From NCBI GenBank assembly GCA_013815395.1, contig JACDGH010000169.1:1-6034 (forward strand): 6,034 nt of DNA. The letters are read 5' to 3'. The position numbers were made by a program, and so were the translations under genes. The DNA is from Parachlamydiaceae bacterium. GTDB lineage: Bacteria; Chlamydiota; Chlamydiia; Chlamydiales; Parachlamydiaceae. Positions 1 through 6,034 of the stretch are shown here, in pieces. Each line of letters starts with the position of its first letter. Position 1 is the stretch's first letter. The notes beneath the pieces are model-generated. The model ran no database searches. It saw only the letters and a list, made by a program, of their open reading frames with translations, and had not been told where the DNA came from.

Positions 1-1
1 A

Positions 2-1678
2 TTTGAGTCGAAAATAGCCTTTCCCTATCCTCAATATATTTCAAAAGAACAGCAGCAAGAAGAAATAGATTATTTAGAAAAGGTACAAACATTCATTGAT
101 ACAGAAATTAATGCGGATTGGATTGATCGCCATTCAGAAATCCCTGCAGCTGTCATTCAAGGCTTAGGCAAGCTCGGTGTGCTCGGCATGAGCATTCCCA
201 AAGAACATGGTGGCCTGGGTATGACGCAGAGAGCTTATTGCAAAGTGGCAGAAGCGATTGCGGGTAAATGTGGTTCTACCGCCTTATTCGTGAATGCCCA
301 CCAAAGTGTGGGATTAAAAGCCTTGCTCCTATTTGGTACGCCTGAGCAACAGCAGAAATGGCTAGCGCCCTTAGCGCGCGGTGAGCAATTAGCTGCATTT
401 TCTTTAACTGAACCCAATGCCGGTTCTGATGCGGCTGGTATTGAAACGCGCGCTGAATTTGATAAAGAAGCTAATGTCTATTACATTACCGGCAAAAAGC
501 AATGGACCACAAACGGCAGTATGGCGCATGTATTGACTGTGATGGCTAAAACAGAAGTGGAAACGCCTCAAGGTAAGCAAGATAAAATTACAGCATTTCT
601 TGTAACTCCAGATATGCCGGGATTTAAAGTCACGCATGCAAGTTTGGAAAAAGTTGGCATGCGGGGTTCCAAAACTTCTAACCTAGCTTTTGAACATATG
701 AGTGTGCCGGCTGCAAACATTTTAGGTCCAATCGGTGGCGGGTTAAAGGTATGCTTAACAGTCTTGGATTACGGCAGAACAACTTTTGGGGCTACATGCA
801 CCGGAGTGGCAAAAGAACTCGTTAAAAAATCTATAGAATATTCACGCACGCGCTATCAATTCAAAAGGCCGCTGGCTTCATTTGGATTAGTCAAAAAGAA
901 GCTAGCGCGCATGTCAGCCTTGCTCTATGCCATGGATGCCACAACCTATTTTACGGCCGGATTAATTGATAGTGGCGTTGAGGATATTATGTTAGAGTCA
1001 GCTATGCTAAAAGTCTTTAGCAGCGAGGCTGCTTGGTTGATCTTGTACGATACCATGCAAATTTATGGAGGGCGCTCTTTCTTTACTGATCATCCTTTTG
1101 AAAGGGTGATGCGCGATTCTCGTCTAAATATGATCGGTGAGGGCTCAAATGAGGTGATGCGTGCCTTTATTGGCGCTGTCGGCATGCGGGATGTGGGCTT
1201 GCAGTTAAAGGGGTACATGGAAATCTTAAAAGATCCTTTCAATCAGTCAAAAAATATTTCTCCAATGTTCACGCATCTGTTTAGCCGTTTACAGGCCCCC
1301 TCTGTGCCTGTAAAATCCGCACAGCTTGAATCACAAGCCCAAGCGCTTGGAAAAGCGATTCGGCGCTTTGGTTATGCAGTAGTCAAATTGTTAGCTCATT
1401 ATCGCGAAGGAATTATTGAAAATCAATTAGAGCTAGAACGTATTGCTGAAAGCGCTATGGCCCTGTATACAACATCTGCGGTTTTAAGCAAGCTTGATGC
1501 CGATTTACAACTTCCTGGATATGCTTTAAACAATCCTTACGATTTAGATTCGGGAAAATTATATTGCCAAATGGCTATGAACACGATTGACCAAAACTTA
1601 AATAGTTTATTTTCTAAAGATGATGCTCTAATTGAATCCCTTTCTGATAAGTTAACAGGAATTAAGACTGTATGGTAA
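2..1678 (+). CDS. Acyl-CoA dehydrogenase, very-long-chain (VLCAD/ACAD9-like) type, 5' end outside window
   Basis: A flavoenzyme predicted to oxidise an acyl-CoA to the trans-2-enoyl-CoA, passing electrons to an electron-transfer flavoprotein. The frame is open to the left edge, giving 558 visible residues. The first 59 of these, before the GTG at 179, contain the FPYP motif (visible residues 7-10) found near the N-terminus of VLCAD, so GTG 179 is internal and perhaps 20-40 residues are missing. Visible marks are LTEPNAGSD (135-143, flavin/substrate region), WTTNG (168-172), GMRGS (219-223), and the second family signature ending in GEGSNEV, where Glu380 matches the catalytic base of VLCAD (Glu462 in the human precursor). 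A further 180 or so residues follow, like the C-terminal extension of VLCAD/ACAD9 that ordinary 380-residue dehydrogenases lack. The stop codon overlaps the next gene. The family is certain; chain-length and branching preference are not. Confidence 0.95.
   Translation, partial: FESKIAFPYPQYISKEQQQEEIDYLEKVQTFIDTEINADWIDRHSEIPAAVIQGLGKLGVLGMSIPKEHGGLGMTQRAYCKVAEAIAGKCGSTALFVNAHQSVGLKALLLFGTPEQQQKWLAPLARGEQLAAFSLTEPNAGSDAAGIETRAEFDKEANVYYITGKKQWTTNGSMAHVLTVMAKTEVETPQGKQDKITAFLVTPDMPGFKVTHASLEKVGMRGSKTSNLAFEHMSVPAANILGPIGGGLKVCLTVLDYGRTTFGATCTGVAKELVKKSIEYSRTRYQFKRPLASFGLVKKKLARMSALLYAMDATTYFTAGLIDSGVEDIMLESAMLKVFSSEAAWLILYDTMQIYGGRSFFTDHPFERVMRDSRLNMIGEGSNEVMRAFIGAVGMRDVGLQLKGYMEILKDPFNQSKNISPMFTHLFSRLQAPSVPVKSAQLESQAQALGKAIRRFGYAVVKLLAHYREGIIENQLELERIAESAMALYTTSAVLSKLDADLQLPGYALNNPYDLDSGKLYCQMAMNTIDQNLNSLFSKDDALIESLSDKLTGIKTVW
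1657..1660 (+). promoter_or_regulatory. Ribosome binding site for the carboxyltransferase gene
   Basis: AGGA lies 11 bases before the ATG at 1672, inside the end of the dehydrogenase gene. The only other early ATG in frame, at 1696, is preceded by an A-rich stretch without a Shine-Dalgarno match, so 1672 is preferred. The long spacing makes this a modest site; translation may depend on ribosomes finishing the upstream gene, since the two genes overlap. Confidence 0.5.
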
Positions 1679-3327
1679 CCACAAAAAAAAACGACATGAA
1701 AATAACAGGTTGTTCATTAAAAGTTTCCGCATTGCGCACCTTAACTACTGAAATGCTAATTCAAGAGGATGTGATCAAAGAGGGGGGTGGCAAAGAGGGT
1801 ATTGAGCGTCAGCGACGTCTAGGAAGGCTTGTAGCGCGAGAACGACTTTCAGCATTGCTGGACCCAGGTTCTTCATGGCTGGAATTGAATCTCTGGGCTG
1901 CCTGGGGCATGTATAAAGAATGGGGAGAGCTGCCAGCTGCCGGCGTGATCACCGGTATAGGTTCAGTAGCTGGTCGTAAATGCCTCTTAGTAGTTAATGA
2001 TGCCACTGTAAAAGCCGGAGCTATGTTTCCTCAATCAGTGAAAAAGGTATTGCGCGCACAACGCATTGCCTTCGAATGTCGCTTACCAATCATCTATCTA
2101 GTAGATTCTTCAGGGGTCTTCTTACCTCTTCAAGAGGATGTTTTTCCTGATGATGACGATTTTGGGCGCATTTTTCGCAATAATGCCATCATTTCAGCAA
2201 ACGGCATCCCTCAGCTTGCAGCCATTATGGGGAATTGCATCGCCGGGGGAGGTTATTTGCCTGTCTTATGTGATAAATTATTAATGACTGAGGGAAGTGG
2301 TCTTTATTTAGCAGGCCCGGCGTTAGTAAAAGCGGCTATTGGACAACTTGCCGATCCGGAAGAATTGGGCGGGGCTAAAATGCATGCCGAAATTAGCGGA
2401 ACGGTCGATTTTTATGAACCAAATGATACTGCCTGCATAAAGCGCTTACGTTCGCTTGTCGATTTATTTCCCAAAGATCCAAATGTAGAAATAGTTACAA
2501 ACAACTTACAAAGTAAGTGTCCTGCTGAGCAAATTTATGACTTAATAGATATCGAAAGTCATGCAGGCTACGATGTGCATGACTTACTAGATTGTATAGT
2601 CGATAATGATTCCTTGCAGGAGTACAAAGCCGACTACGGCAAAACACTACTTACAGGCTATGCCAAAATTAACGGCATAGCCGTGGGGATTGTAGCTAAC
2701 CAACGCATTCAAACGCTTAATGGCAAGGGTGCCGTGGAAATTGGTGGAGTCATCTATTCTGAAGGGGCCGACAAAGCGGCACGTTTCATTCTAGACTGCA
2801 ATCAAATGCGTTTGCCGTTGATTTTTTTACAAGATGTGATGGGCTTCATGGTGGGACGGGAAGCGGAGCAATCGGGGATTATTCGCTCAGGGGCTAAATT
2901 AGTGAATGCTGTTAGCAATTCAATCGTGCCAAAAATCACCGTGATCGTAGGTAATTCCTTCGGTGCCGGAAATTATGCGTTATGCGGCAAGGCTTATGAT
3001 CCTAATTTTATTCTGGCATGGCCTAATGCTAAATATGCCGTCATGGGAGCCGATCAGGCGGCCAACACTTTGTTCACTGTGCAACAACGCGCTGCCGAAA
3101 GAAAAGGGCAAAAGCTTGATAAGATAGAAATGGATCGGATGCACACCGAGATTCGACAAAAGTATGAACAACAGCTAGACATTCGCTATGGAGCTGCTAG
3201 AGGTTGGGTGGATGCAATCATTCCCCCTGAGACTACACGCCAGGTTTTGATTGATTTGCTGAAACTGGTATCAAGGGCTCCGATTCAAACCACGCGTCAT
3301 TTTCACACGGGCGTCATTCAAGTTTAG
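1672..3327 (+). CDS. Acyl-CoA carboxylase carboxyltransferase (beta) subunit, methylcrotonyl/geranyl-CoA carboxylase type
   Basis: Predicted cytoplasmic subunit that transfers the carboxyl group from carboxybiotin to an acyl-CoA. At 551 residues it matches beta subunits of methylcrotonyl-CoA carboxylase and AtuC/LiuB (about 535-560). It has two crotonase-like halves. The N half carries ARERLSALLDPGS and AIMGNCIAGGGYLP (residues 184-197), then GLYLAGPALVKAA and an LGGA motif. The C half carries FLQDVMGFMVGRE (385-397) and GNSFGAGNYALCG (427-439), followed by WPNAKYAVMG. The GFMVGRE and AGPALVKAA forms favour the methylcrotonyl/geranyl group over propionyl- or acetyl-CoA carboxylases. Between residues 344 and 358 there is extra sequence relative to human MCCB. 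The start overlaps the dehydrogenase stop by 7 bases (ATGGTAA). No biotin carboxylase or biotin carrier domain is present here or in the neighbours, so a partner alpha subunit must be encoded elsewhere. The substrate is unproven. Confidence 0.93.
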   Translation: MVTTKKNDMKITGCSLKVSALRTLTTEMLIQEDVIKEGGGKEGIERQRRLGRLVARERLSALLDPGSSWLELNLWAAWGMYKEWGELPAAGVITGIGSVAGRKCLLVVNDATVKAGAMFPQSVKKVLRAQRIAFECRLPIIYLVDSSGVFLPLQEDVFPDDDDFGRIFRNNAIISANGIPQLAAIMGNCIAGGGYLPVLCDKLLMTEGSGLYLAGPALVKAAIGQLADPEELGGAKMHAEISGTVDFYEPNDTACIKRLRSLVDLFPKDPNVEIVTNNLQSKCPAEQIYDLIDIESHAGYDVHDLLDCIVDNDSLQEYKADYGKTLLTGYAKINGIAVGIVANQRIQTLNGKGAVEIGGVIYSEGADKAARFILDCNQMRLPLIFLQDVMGFMVGREAEQSGIIRSGAKLVNAVSNSIVPKITVIVGNSFGAGNYALCGKAYDPNFILAWPNAKYAVMGADQAANTLFTVQQRAAERKGQKLDKIEMDRMHTEIRQKYEQQLDIRYGAARGWVDAIIPPETTRQVLIDLLKLVSRAPIQTTRHFHTGVIQV

Positions 3328-3339
3328 TTTAGGAGTTTT

Positions 3340-4707
3340 ATGGAAAAAGTGCTTAAAATAGCCAATGCACAAGCTTTTTGGGGAGATAGTCTCACAGCCG
3401 CAGCCGCGCTCATTGAGCAACAGCCCGATATTAATTACATTACCTTAGATTTTTTGGCAGAAGTTTCACTTTCCATCATGGCTGCACAAAGGCAGAAAAA
3501 TCCTTGCACTGGCTACGCTCAGGATTTTGTGGAGGTGATCAAAAGTCTTATTCCTTACTGGCTCTCAGGATCTAAAGTTAAAATTGTCACCAATGCGGGC
3601 GGATTAAATCCTCAAGCTTGCGCACTTGCGTGTGCAGAAATTTTGCGTCAAGCGGGTTGTTCATTAAAGATTGCTGTGATTGCTGGTGACGATGTATTGG
3701 AGATGATTAAAGCTGCACCTAGCACTTCTTCTTTCAAGCATATGGAATCCGGACGGCCTATTGTGGAAATCCTCCCAAAACTGGTTACGGCCAATGCCTA
3801 CATGGGCGCTAAGCTGTTGGTGGAAGCTCTTAAAAATGGAGCCGATATTGTCATTACAGGTAGAGTGGCAGATCCAAGTTTGACGGTGGCGCCTTGTGTG
3901 GCTCACTTTGATTGGAATTGGACTGATTACAATCTTTTGGCTCAAGCTACCATTGCAGGTCATCTTATTGAATGTGGCACGCAAGTGACGGGCGGAATTT
4001 CTGACGACTGGCTAAATCTTCCTGATTTGGGACAAATGGGCTTCCCTATTGTTGAAATGAGTGCTGATGGCTCTTTTATCATCACCAAGCCACCCAATTC
4101 CGGTGGCCGCGTCAGCCTCGAAACAGTCAAAGAACAACTGCTCTATGAAATTGGAGATCCAGACCGATATTTGAGCCCGGATGCAACCGTATCCTTCCTT
4201 TCCCTTAAATTAGAAGAAGGAGGTCCCAATCGCGTAAAAGTTACTGGTGGCCAAGGAAGTGCACCCCCTGCGACATTAAAGGTTAGTGTAACTTATCAGG
4301 ATGGTTTTAAGGCCGAGGGGATGCTAGCAATCGTGGGACGGGATGTGCAAGTGAAGGCTCGCCGCTGTGGCGAAATAATTCTCGAGCGTTTAGCCAAAGC
4401 AGGATTTACTCCGGAAAGAAGCTGTATTGAATGTCTGGGATGCGGCGATGTGATGCAAGGCGTGTTGAAAAATGGGGTGCAGCAGCCTTTAGAATGTGTT
4501 TTAAGGATATGTGTGGCCGATCCTCGTCGTGAAGTTCTCGAACACTTTTCGAGGGAGATTGCACCTATGGTGACGAGCGGCCCTCCCGGTACAACGGGAT
4601 ATACCTCTGGACGTCCTCACATTCGCCCAGTTTTGGGTTACTGGCCGTGTTTGGTGGATGCTGCTCAAATAAAACCAACTTGCGAATACATGAAGGTGAA
4701 TCTATGA
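3340..4707 (+). CDS. atuA: Acyclic terpene utilisation protein AtuA family (DUF1446), core domain
   Basis: A 455-residue protein covering the whole AtuA/DUF1446 core. Conserved blocks, in order: IANAQAFWGDS (7-17), TLDFLAEVSLSIM (35-47), TNAGGLNP (84-91), ADIVITGRVADPSL (168-181), GHLIECGTQVTGG (207-219), GPPGTTGY (414-421) and a terminal RPVLGYWP (429-436). No signal peptide or membrane segment is apparent, so it is probably cytoplasmic. AtuA is needed for citronellol/geraniol use in Pseudomonas and recurs beside methylcrotonyl- or geranyl-CoA carboxylase genes, but its reaction is not established as far as I know. The start follows AGGAG (3331-3335) by 4 bases and lies 12 bases after the carboxyltransferase stop. 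Pseudomonas AtuA is longer (about 590 residues) because it carries a C-terminal domain that here is a separate gene immediately downstream. Family assignment is firm; the symbol marks the family, not a proven terpene role. Confidence 0.92.
   Translation: MEKVLKIANAQAFWGDSLTAAAALIEQQPDINYITLDFLAEVSLSIMAAQRQKNPCTGYAQDFVEVIKSLIPYWLSGSKVKIVTNAGGLNPQACALACAEILRQAGCSLKIAVIAGDDVLEMIKAAPSTSSFKHMESGRPIVEILPKLVTANAYMGAKLLVEALKNGADIVITGRVADPSLTVAPCVAHFDWNWTDYNLLAQATIAGHLIECGTQVTGGISDDWLNLPDLGQMGFPIVEMSADGSFIITKPPNSGGRVSLETVKEQLLYEIGDPDRYLSPDATVSFLSLKLEEGGPNRVKVTGGQGSAPPATLKVSVTYQDGFKAEGMLAIVGRDVQVKARRCGEIILERLAKAGFTPERSCIECLGCGDVMQGVLKNGVQQPLECVLRICVADPRREVLEHFSREIAPMVTSGPPGTTGYTSGRPHIRPVLGYWPCLVDAAQIKPTCEYMKVNL
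4693..4699 (+). promoter_or_regulatory. Ribosome binding site that fixes the start of the small AtuA-like gene
   Basis: AAGGTGA ends 4 bases before the ATG at 4704. The same frame is open upstream to a GTG at 4647, which would add 19 residues, but those residues (rich in Cys, Asn and Gly) are only another-frame reading of the AtuA C-terminus. The good Shine-Dalgarno match, the ATGA stop/start overlap, and the conserved domain beginning just after Met at 4704 all favour the shorter form. Confidence 0.75.
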
Positions 4708-5063
4708 TTTCAGAAACGATTCATTTGCGCAAGATTGCCTATGCGCGCAGTGGCGATAAAGGTTCAAACTCGAATATTGGCGTAATTGCTTATACAGCGG
4801 AAGGGTATACTTTTCTTGAAAAATATTTGACGGCTGAAAAAGTAGCTGATTTTTTTGAATCACTTATACCTGGTAAGGTGATTAGATTTGAATTGCCTAA
4901 TTTGTGGGCCTTAAATTTTATCCTTGAAGGGGTTTTAAATGGTGGTGGCACGCGATCATTGCGATTGGATGCGCAGGGCAAAGCCTTGGGACAAGTCTTA
5001 TTAGAGATGCCTATTGTTATTCCAGAAGATCAGCTGTATCTAATGTATCGAAATAATCCATGA
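4704..5063 (+). CDS. AtuA-related small protein (the separate C-terminal, ferredoxin-fold-like domain of AtuA)
   Basis: A 119-residue protein starting MISETIHLRKIAYARSGDKG. The early block ARSGDKGSNSNIGVIAY, the middle LPNLWALNFILEGVLNGGG and the terminal EMPIVIPE are the signature of the domain that forms the C-terminus of longer AtuA proteins and is annotated elsewhere as AtuA-related or AtuA-like ferredoxin-fold. It lacks the cysteines of an iron-sulfur ferredoxin, so the name refers to fold, not to a cluster. Its ATG overlaps the AtuA stop (ATGA, 4704-4707), which suggests translational coupling and equal production of the two polypeptides. I infer that they associate to rebuild a full AtuA. 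The biochemical role is unknown. The start is chosen at 4704 over GTG 4647 because of the AAGGTGA site and the overlap. Confidence 0.88.
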   Translation: MISETIHLRKIAYARSGDKGSNSNIGVIAYTAEGYTFLEKYLTAEKVADFFESLIPGKVIRFELPNLWALNFILEGVLNGGGTRSLRLDAQGKALGQVLLEMPIVIPEDQLYLMYRNNP

Positions 5064-5086
5064 TCAAAAATCAAGTAATCAACTTT

Positions 5087-5092
5087 AGGTGA
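5087..5092 (+). promoter_or_regulatory. Ribosome binding site of the enoyl-CoA hydratase gene
   Basis: AGGTGA ends 4 bases before the ATG at 5097, the same arrangement as for the small AtuA-like gene. It lies in the 33-base gap between the two genes. That gap contains no terminator-like hairpin, so read-through into the hydratase gene is expected. Confidence 0.7.
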
Positions 5093-5096
5093 TGCA

Positions 5097-5867
5097 ATGA
5101 CATATGAATATATTACCACGCAAAGTCTGGGCAATTCTATCATGATGGTGACTTTAAATCGTCCGGACAAAAGAAATGCACTCAATATTGCTTTAATGGA
5201 AGAATTGAGTTTTACTTTTGAAGAACTTTATAAAGATCCATCGCAGAGGGTAGTGATTCTCAATGCACAAGGAGCATCTTTTTGTACGGGAATGGATCTG
5301 CATGAAGCTGCCGATTCTTCCCTCACGGAAAAATCAGCCATGTATGTGGCTCGTCTTTTTCGGGCAATTTACTTATCACCTTTAGTAACCATTGCAGCCG
5401 TGCAAGGCGATGCCTTAGCAGGGGGAGCGGGATTAGTGGCTGCATGCGATATTGCTTTAGCAACTAAAGAAGCTCGCTTTGGCTTTCCTGAAACGCGCAG
5501 GGGCTTAGTGGCTGCCCAAGTGGCGACGCTGCTGCGTCGCCAAATCAAGATGCGCGATGTGCGTGAGCTGCTTTTAATGGGAGAATCGATCGATGCTCAA
5601 AAAGCTATGGAAATAGGACTGATTAATCGGGTTGTAGAAAAGGAGCAGTTGCTTATAGCAGCCACTGAAATAGCCCATGCTGTCCTAAAAGGGGCGCCTG
5701 CGGCTACACGTGAAACAAAACATCTGTTGCATAGCTTGGATACACCTAGTTTTTATGATGAATTGAAGTTAGCGCTTTCATTTCATGAAAACGCCAGAAA
5801 TTCCGATGAAGCCAAAGAGGGACTAGCGGCTTTTTTTGAAAAGCGTCAGCCAAACTGGACATTATGA
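5097..5867 (+). CDS. Enoyl-CoA hydratase/isomerase family protein (LiuC/AtuE-like crotonase)
   Basis: A 256-residue crotonase-fold protein, the normal length for the family, predicted to add water to an unsaturated acyl-CoA made by the dehydrogenase and carboxylase encoded upstream. Visible are LNRPDKRNAL (20-29, CoA-binding strand), the oxyanion-hole segments GASFCTGMDL (59-68) and ALAGGAGLVAACD (106-118), and FGFPETRRG (128-136). Glu132 aligns with Glu164 of rat mitochondrial enoyl-CoA hydratase, but the position of rat Glu144 is Gly112. From memory, the same replacement occurs in bacterial LiuC-type hydratases, so it points to methylglutaconyl- or isohexenylglutaconyl-CoA-like substrates, or to isomerase chemistry, rather than to a dead enzyme. 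It is the last gene of the operon; the terminator follows 72 bases after the stop. Family assignment is firm, the specific reaction is inferred from context. Confidence 0.92.
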   Translation: MTYEYITTQSLGNSIMMVTLNRPDKRNALNIALMEELSFTFEELYKDPSQRVVILNAQGASFCTGMDLHEAADSSLTEKSAMYVARLFRAIYLSPLVTIAAVQGDALAGGAGLVAACDIALATKEARFGFPETRRGLVAAQVATLLRRQIKMRDVRELLLMGESIDAQKAMEIGLINRVVEKEQLLIAATEIAHAVLKGAPAATRETKHLLHSLDTPSFYDELKLALSFHENARNSDEAKEGLAAFFEKRQPNWTL

Positions 5868-5939
5868 ATTGATAATTGATTGCCTCAGCGCGGTAGCCAG
5901 GGCGTCTCGCCCAATGCCGTCAAGTTAAAGTAAAAACTT
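5868..5939. other. Operon 3' spacer with a GC-rich hairpin element
   Basis: This spacer between the hydratase stop and the terminator begins with a short near-direct repeat (ATTGATA then ATTGATT). It then turns distinctly GC-rich at about 5882-5920 before becoming A-rich again. Within the GC-rich part GGGCG (5900-5904) and CGCCC (5908-5912) can form a 5-bp stem with a TCT loop; CGG (5891-5893) and CCG (5917-5919) could add an outer stem across an unequal internal loop. No Shine-Dalgarno-led reading frame is evident. It may be a dispersed repeat or the remnant of an inserted element, but a single copy in this window cannot show that. Confidence 0.35.
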
Positions 5940-5979
5940 ATACAAATCCCTTTTAAAAAAAGGGATTTGTATTTTTTTT
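5940..5979 (+). terminator. Rho-independent terminator of the operon
   Basis: A perfect 15-bp inverted repeat: the arm ATACAAATCCCTTTT (5940-5954) pairs with 5958-5972 around an AAA loop, followed by an uninterrupted run of eight T (5972-5979). This is a canonical intrinsic terminator for plus-strand transcripts and ends the five-gene operon. On the minus strand the hairpin would be followed by a shorter run of five T (complement of 5932-5936), so weak bidirectional activity is possible if a convergent gene lies to the right. Confidence 0.92.
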
Positions 5980-6034
5980 ATAAAAATGGAATATGTAATT
6001 TTCAAAAAGAAAAAAACACGGTATCTTGTCGTAA
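5980..6034. other. AT-rich tail after the terminator, no supportable feature
   Basis: These 55 bases are strongly A/T-rich with several A runs. There is no Shine-Dalgarno/start pair and no clear -35/-10 pair. On the minus strand a frame enters from the right edge and stops at 6002-6004 after 11 codons, so the end of a convergent gene is possible but cannot be supported from so little sequence. Confidence 0.3.

Noticed and set aside
179..187. GTG at 179 as the start of the acyl-CoA dehydrogenase
   Set aside because: The same frame is open back to the window edge, and the upstream 59 codons match the VLCAD N-terminus (FPYP and the helix leading to LGVLGMSIP), so this codon is internal.
1683..1692. 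Run of nine A followed by C, containing an A-AAA-AAC slippery heptamer in frame near the start of the carboxyltransferase
   Set aside because: A -1 shift reaches a stop after about 20 codons and a +1 shift stops almost at once, with no alternative product of value. The run lies in a non-conserved N-terminal tail, so programmed slippage is not supported.
1708..3668. A 14-base direct repeat (GGTTGTTCATTAAA) at 1708-1721 and 3655-3668, giving GCSLK in both proteins
   Set aside because: Both copies are in coding sequence of unrelated proteins, only two copies exist, and flanking bases diverge; a chance match in AT-rich coding sequence is the simplest reading.
3664..3984. Minus-strand open frame of 106 codons inside AtuA
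   Set aside because: It lies opposite strongly conserved AtuA motifs, has no recognisable domain, and behaves like a shadow of the real gene. The other minus-strand frames at 235-637, 1809-2006, 2980-3171 and 4790-4981 are rejected for the same reason.
4647..4703. N-terminal extension of the small AtuA-like protein from GTG 4647
   Set aside because: It lies wholly within the AtuA coding sequence in another frame, shows no family similarity, and the ATG at 4704 has a good Shine-Dalgarno site and the usual ATGA overlap.
5064..5096. Internal promoter or terminator between the small AtuA-like gene and the hydratase
   Set aside because: The 33-base gap shows only a ribosome binding site; no inverted repeat and no convincing -35/-10 pair is present.
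6002..6034. Possible 3' end of a convergent minus-strand gene
   Set aside because: Only 11 codons are visible and they have no recognisable similarity, so it cannot be separated from chance.

Overview
The window holds the downstream part of one tightly packed, plus-strand catabolic operon of five genes, running from the left edge to a strong terminator at about 5940-5979. In order they are: a very-long-chain-type acyl-CoA dehydrogenase whose 5' end lies outside the window, the carboxyltransferase (beta) subunit of a biotin-dependent acyl-CoA carboxylase of the methylcrotonyl/geranyl-CoA type, an AtuA (DUF1446) protein, a small AtuA C-terminal-type protein, and a crotonase-family enoyl-CoA hydratase. 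Genes overlap or are separated by 33 bases at most. All recognised starts have a plausible Shine-Dalgarno sequence, so the set is very probably co-transcribed. No RNA gene, insertion sequence, CRISPR array or intact mobile element was seen.

How the genes may work together: dehydrogenation of a (branched) acyl-CoA, carboxylation of the resulting unsaturated acyl-CoA on its methyl branch, then hydration. This is the core logic of the leucine/isovalerate (Liu) and acyclic terpene (Atu) pathways of Pseudomonas. AtuA proteins accompany such clusters but their biochemical role is, to my knowledge, unsettled. The biotin-carboxylase/biotin-carrier (alpha) subunit that the carboxyltransferase needs is not here. 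Because the operon ends at the terminator, that subunit must be encoded upstream of the window or elsewhere. The true substrate cannot be read from the sequence; branched short-chain, isoprenoid or longer branched acyl-CoAs are all possible.

Organism: base composition looks moderately AT-rich (low-to-mid 40s % GC by eye), with clear AGGAG/AGGTGA ribosome binding sites and dense packing. The dehydrogenase is of the VLCAD-like form that I associate with bacteria of the Planctomycetes-Verrucomicrobia-Chlamydiae group. An environmental chlamydia (Parachlamydia/Waddlia-like) is my best guess. Legionella-like gammaproteobacteria or another AT-rich Gram-negative are not excluded.

Region by region: 1-1678 acyl-CoA dehydrogenase; 1672-3327 carboxyltransferase; 3340-4707 AtuA; 4704-5063 AtuA C-terminal-like protein; 5097-5867 enoyl-CoA hydratase; 5868-5939 spacer with a GC-rich hairpin; 5940-5979 terminator; 5980-6034 AT-rich sequence without a supportable feature. 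I do not see a wholly new system. The points most worth a second look are the unusual gene combination, the absent alpha subunit, the hydratase lacking one canonical catalytic glutamate, and the GC-rich element in the 3' spacer.
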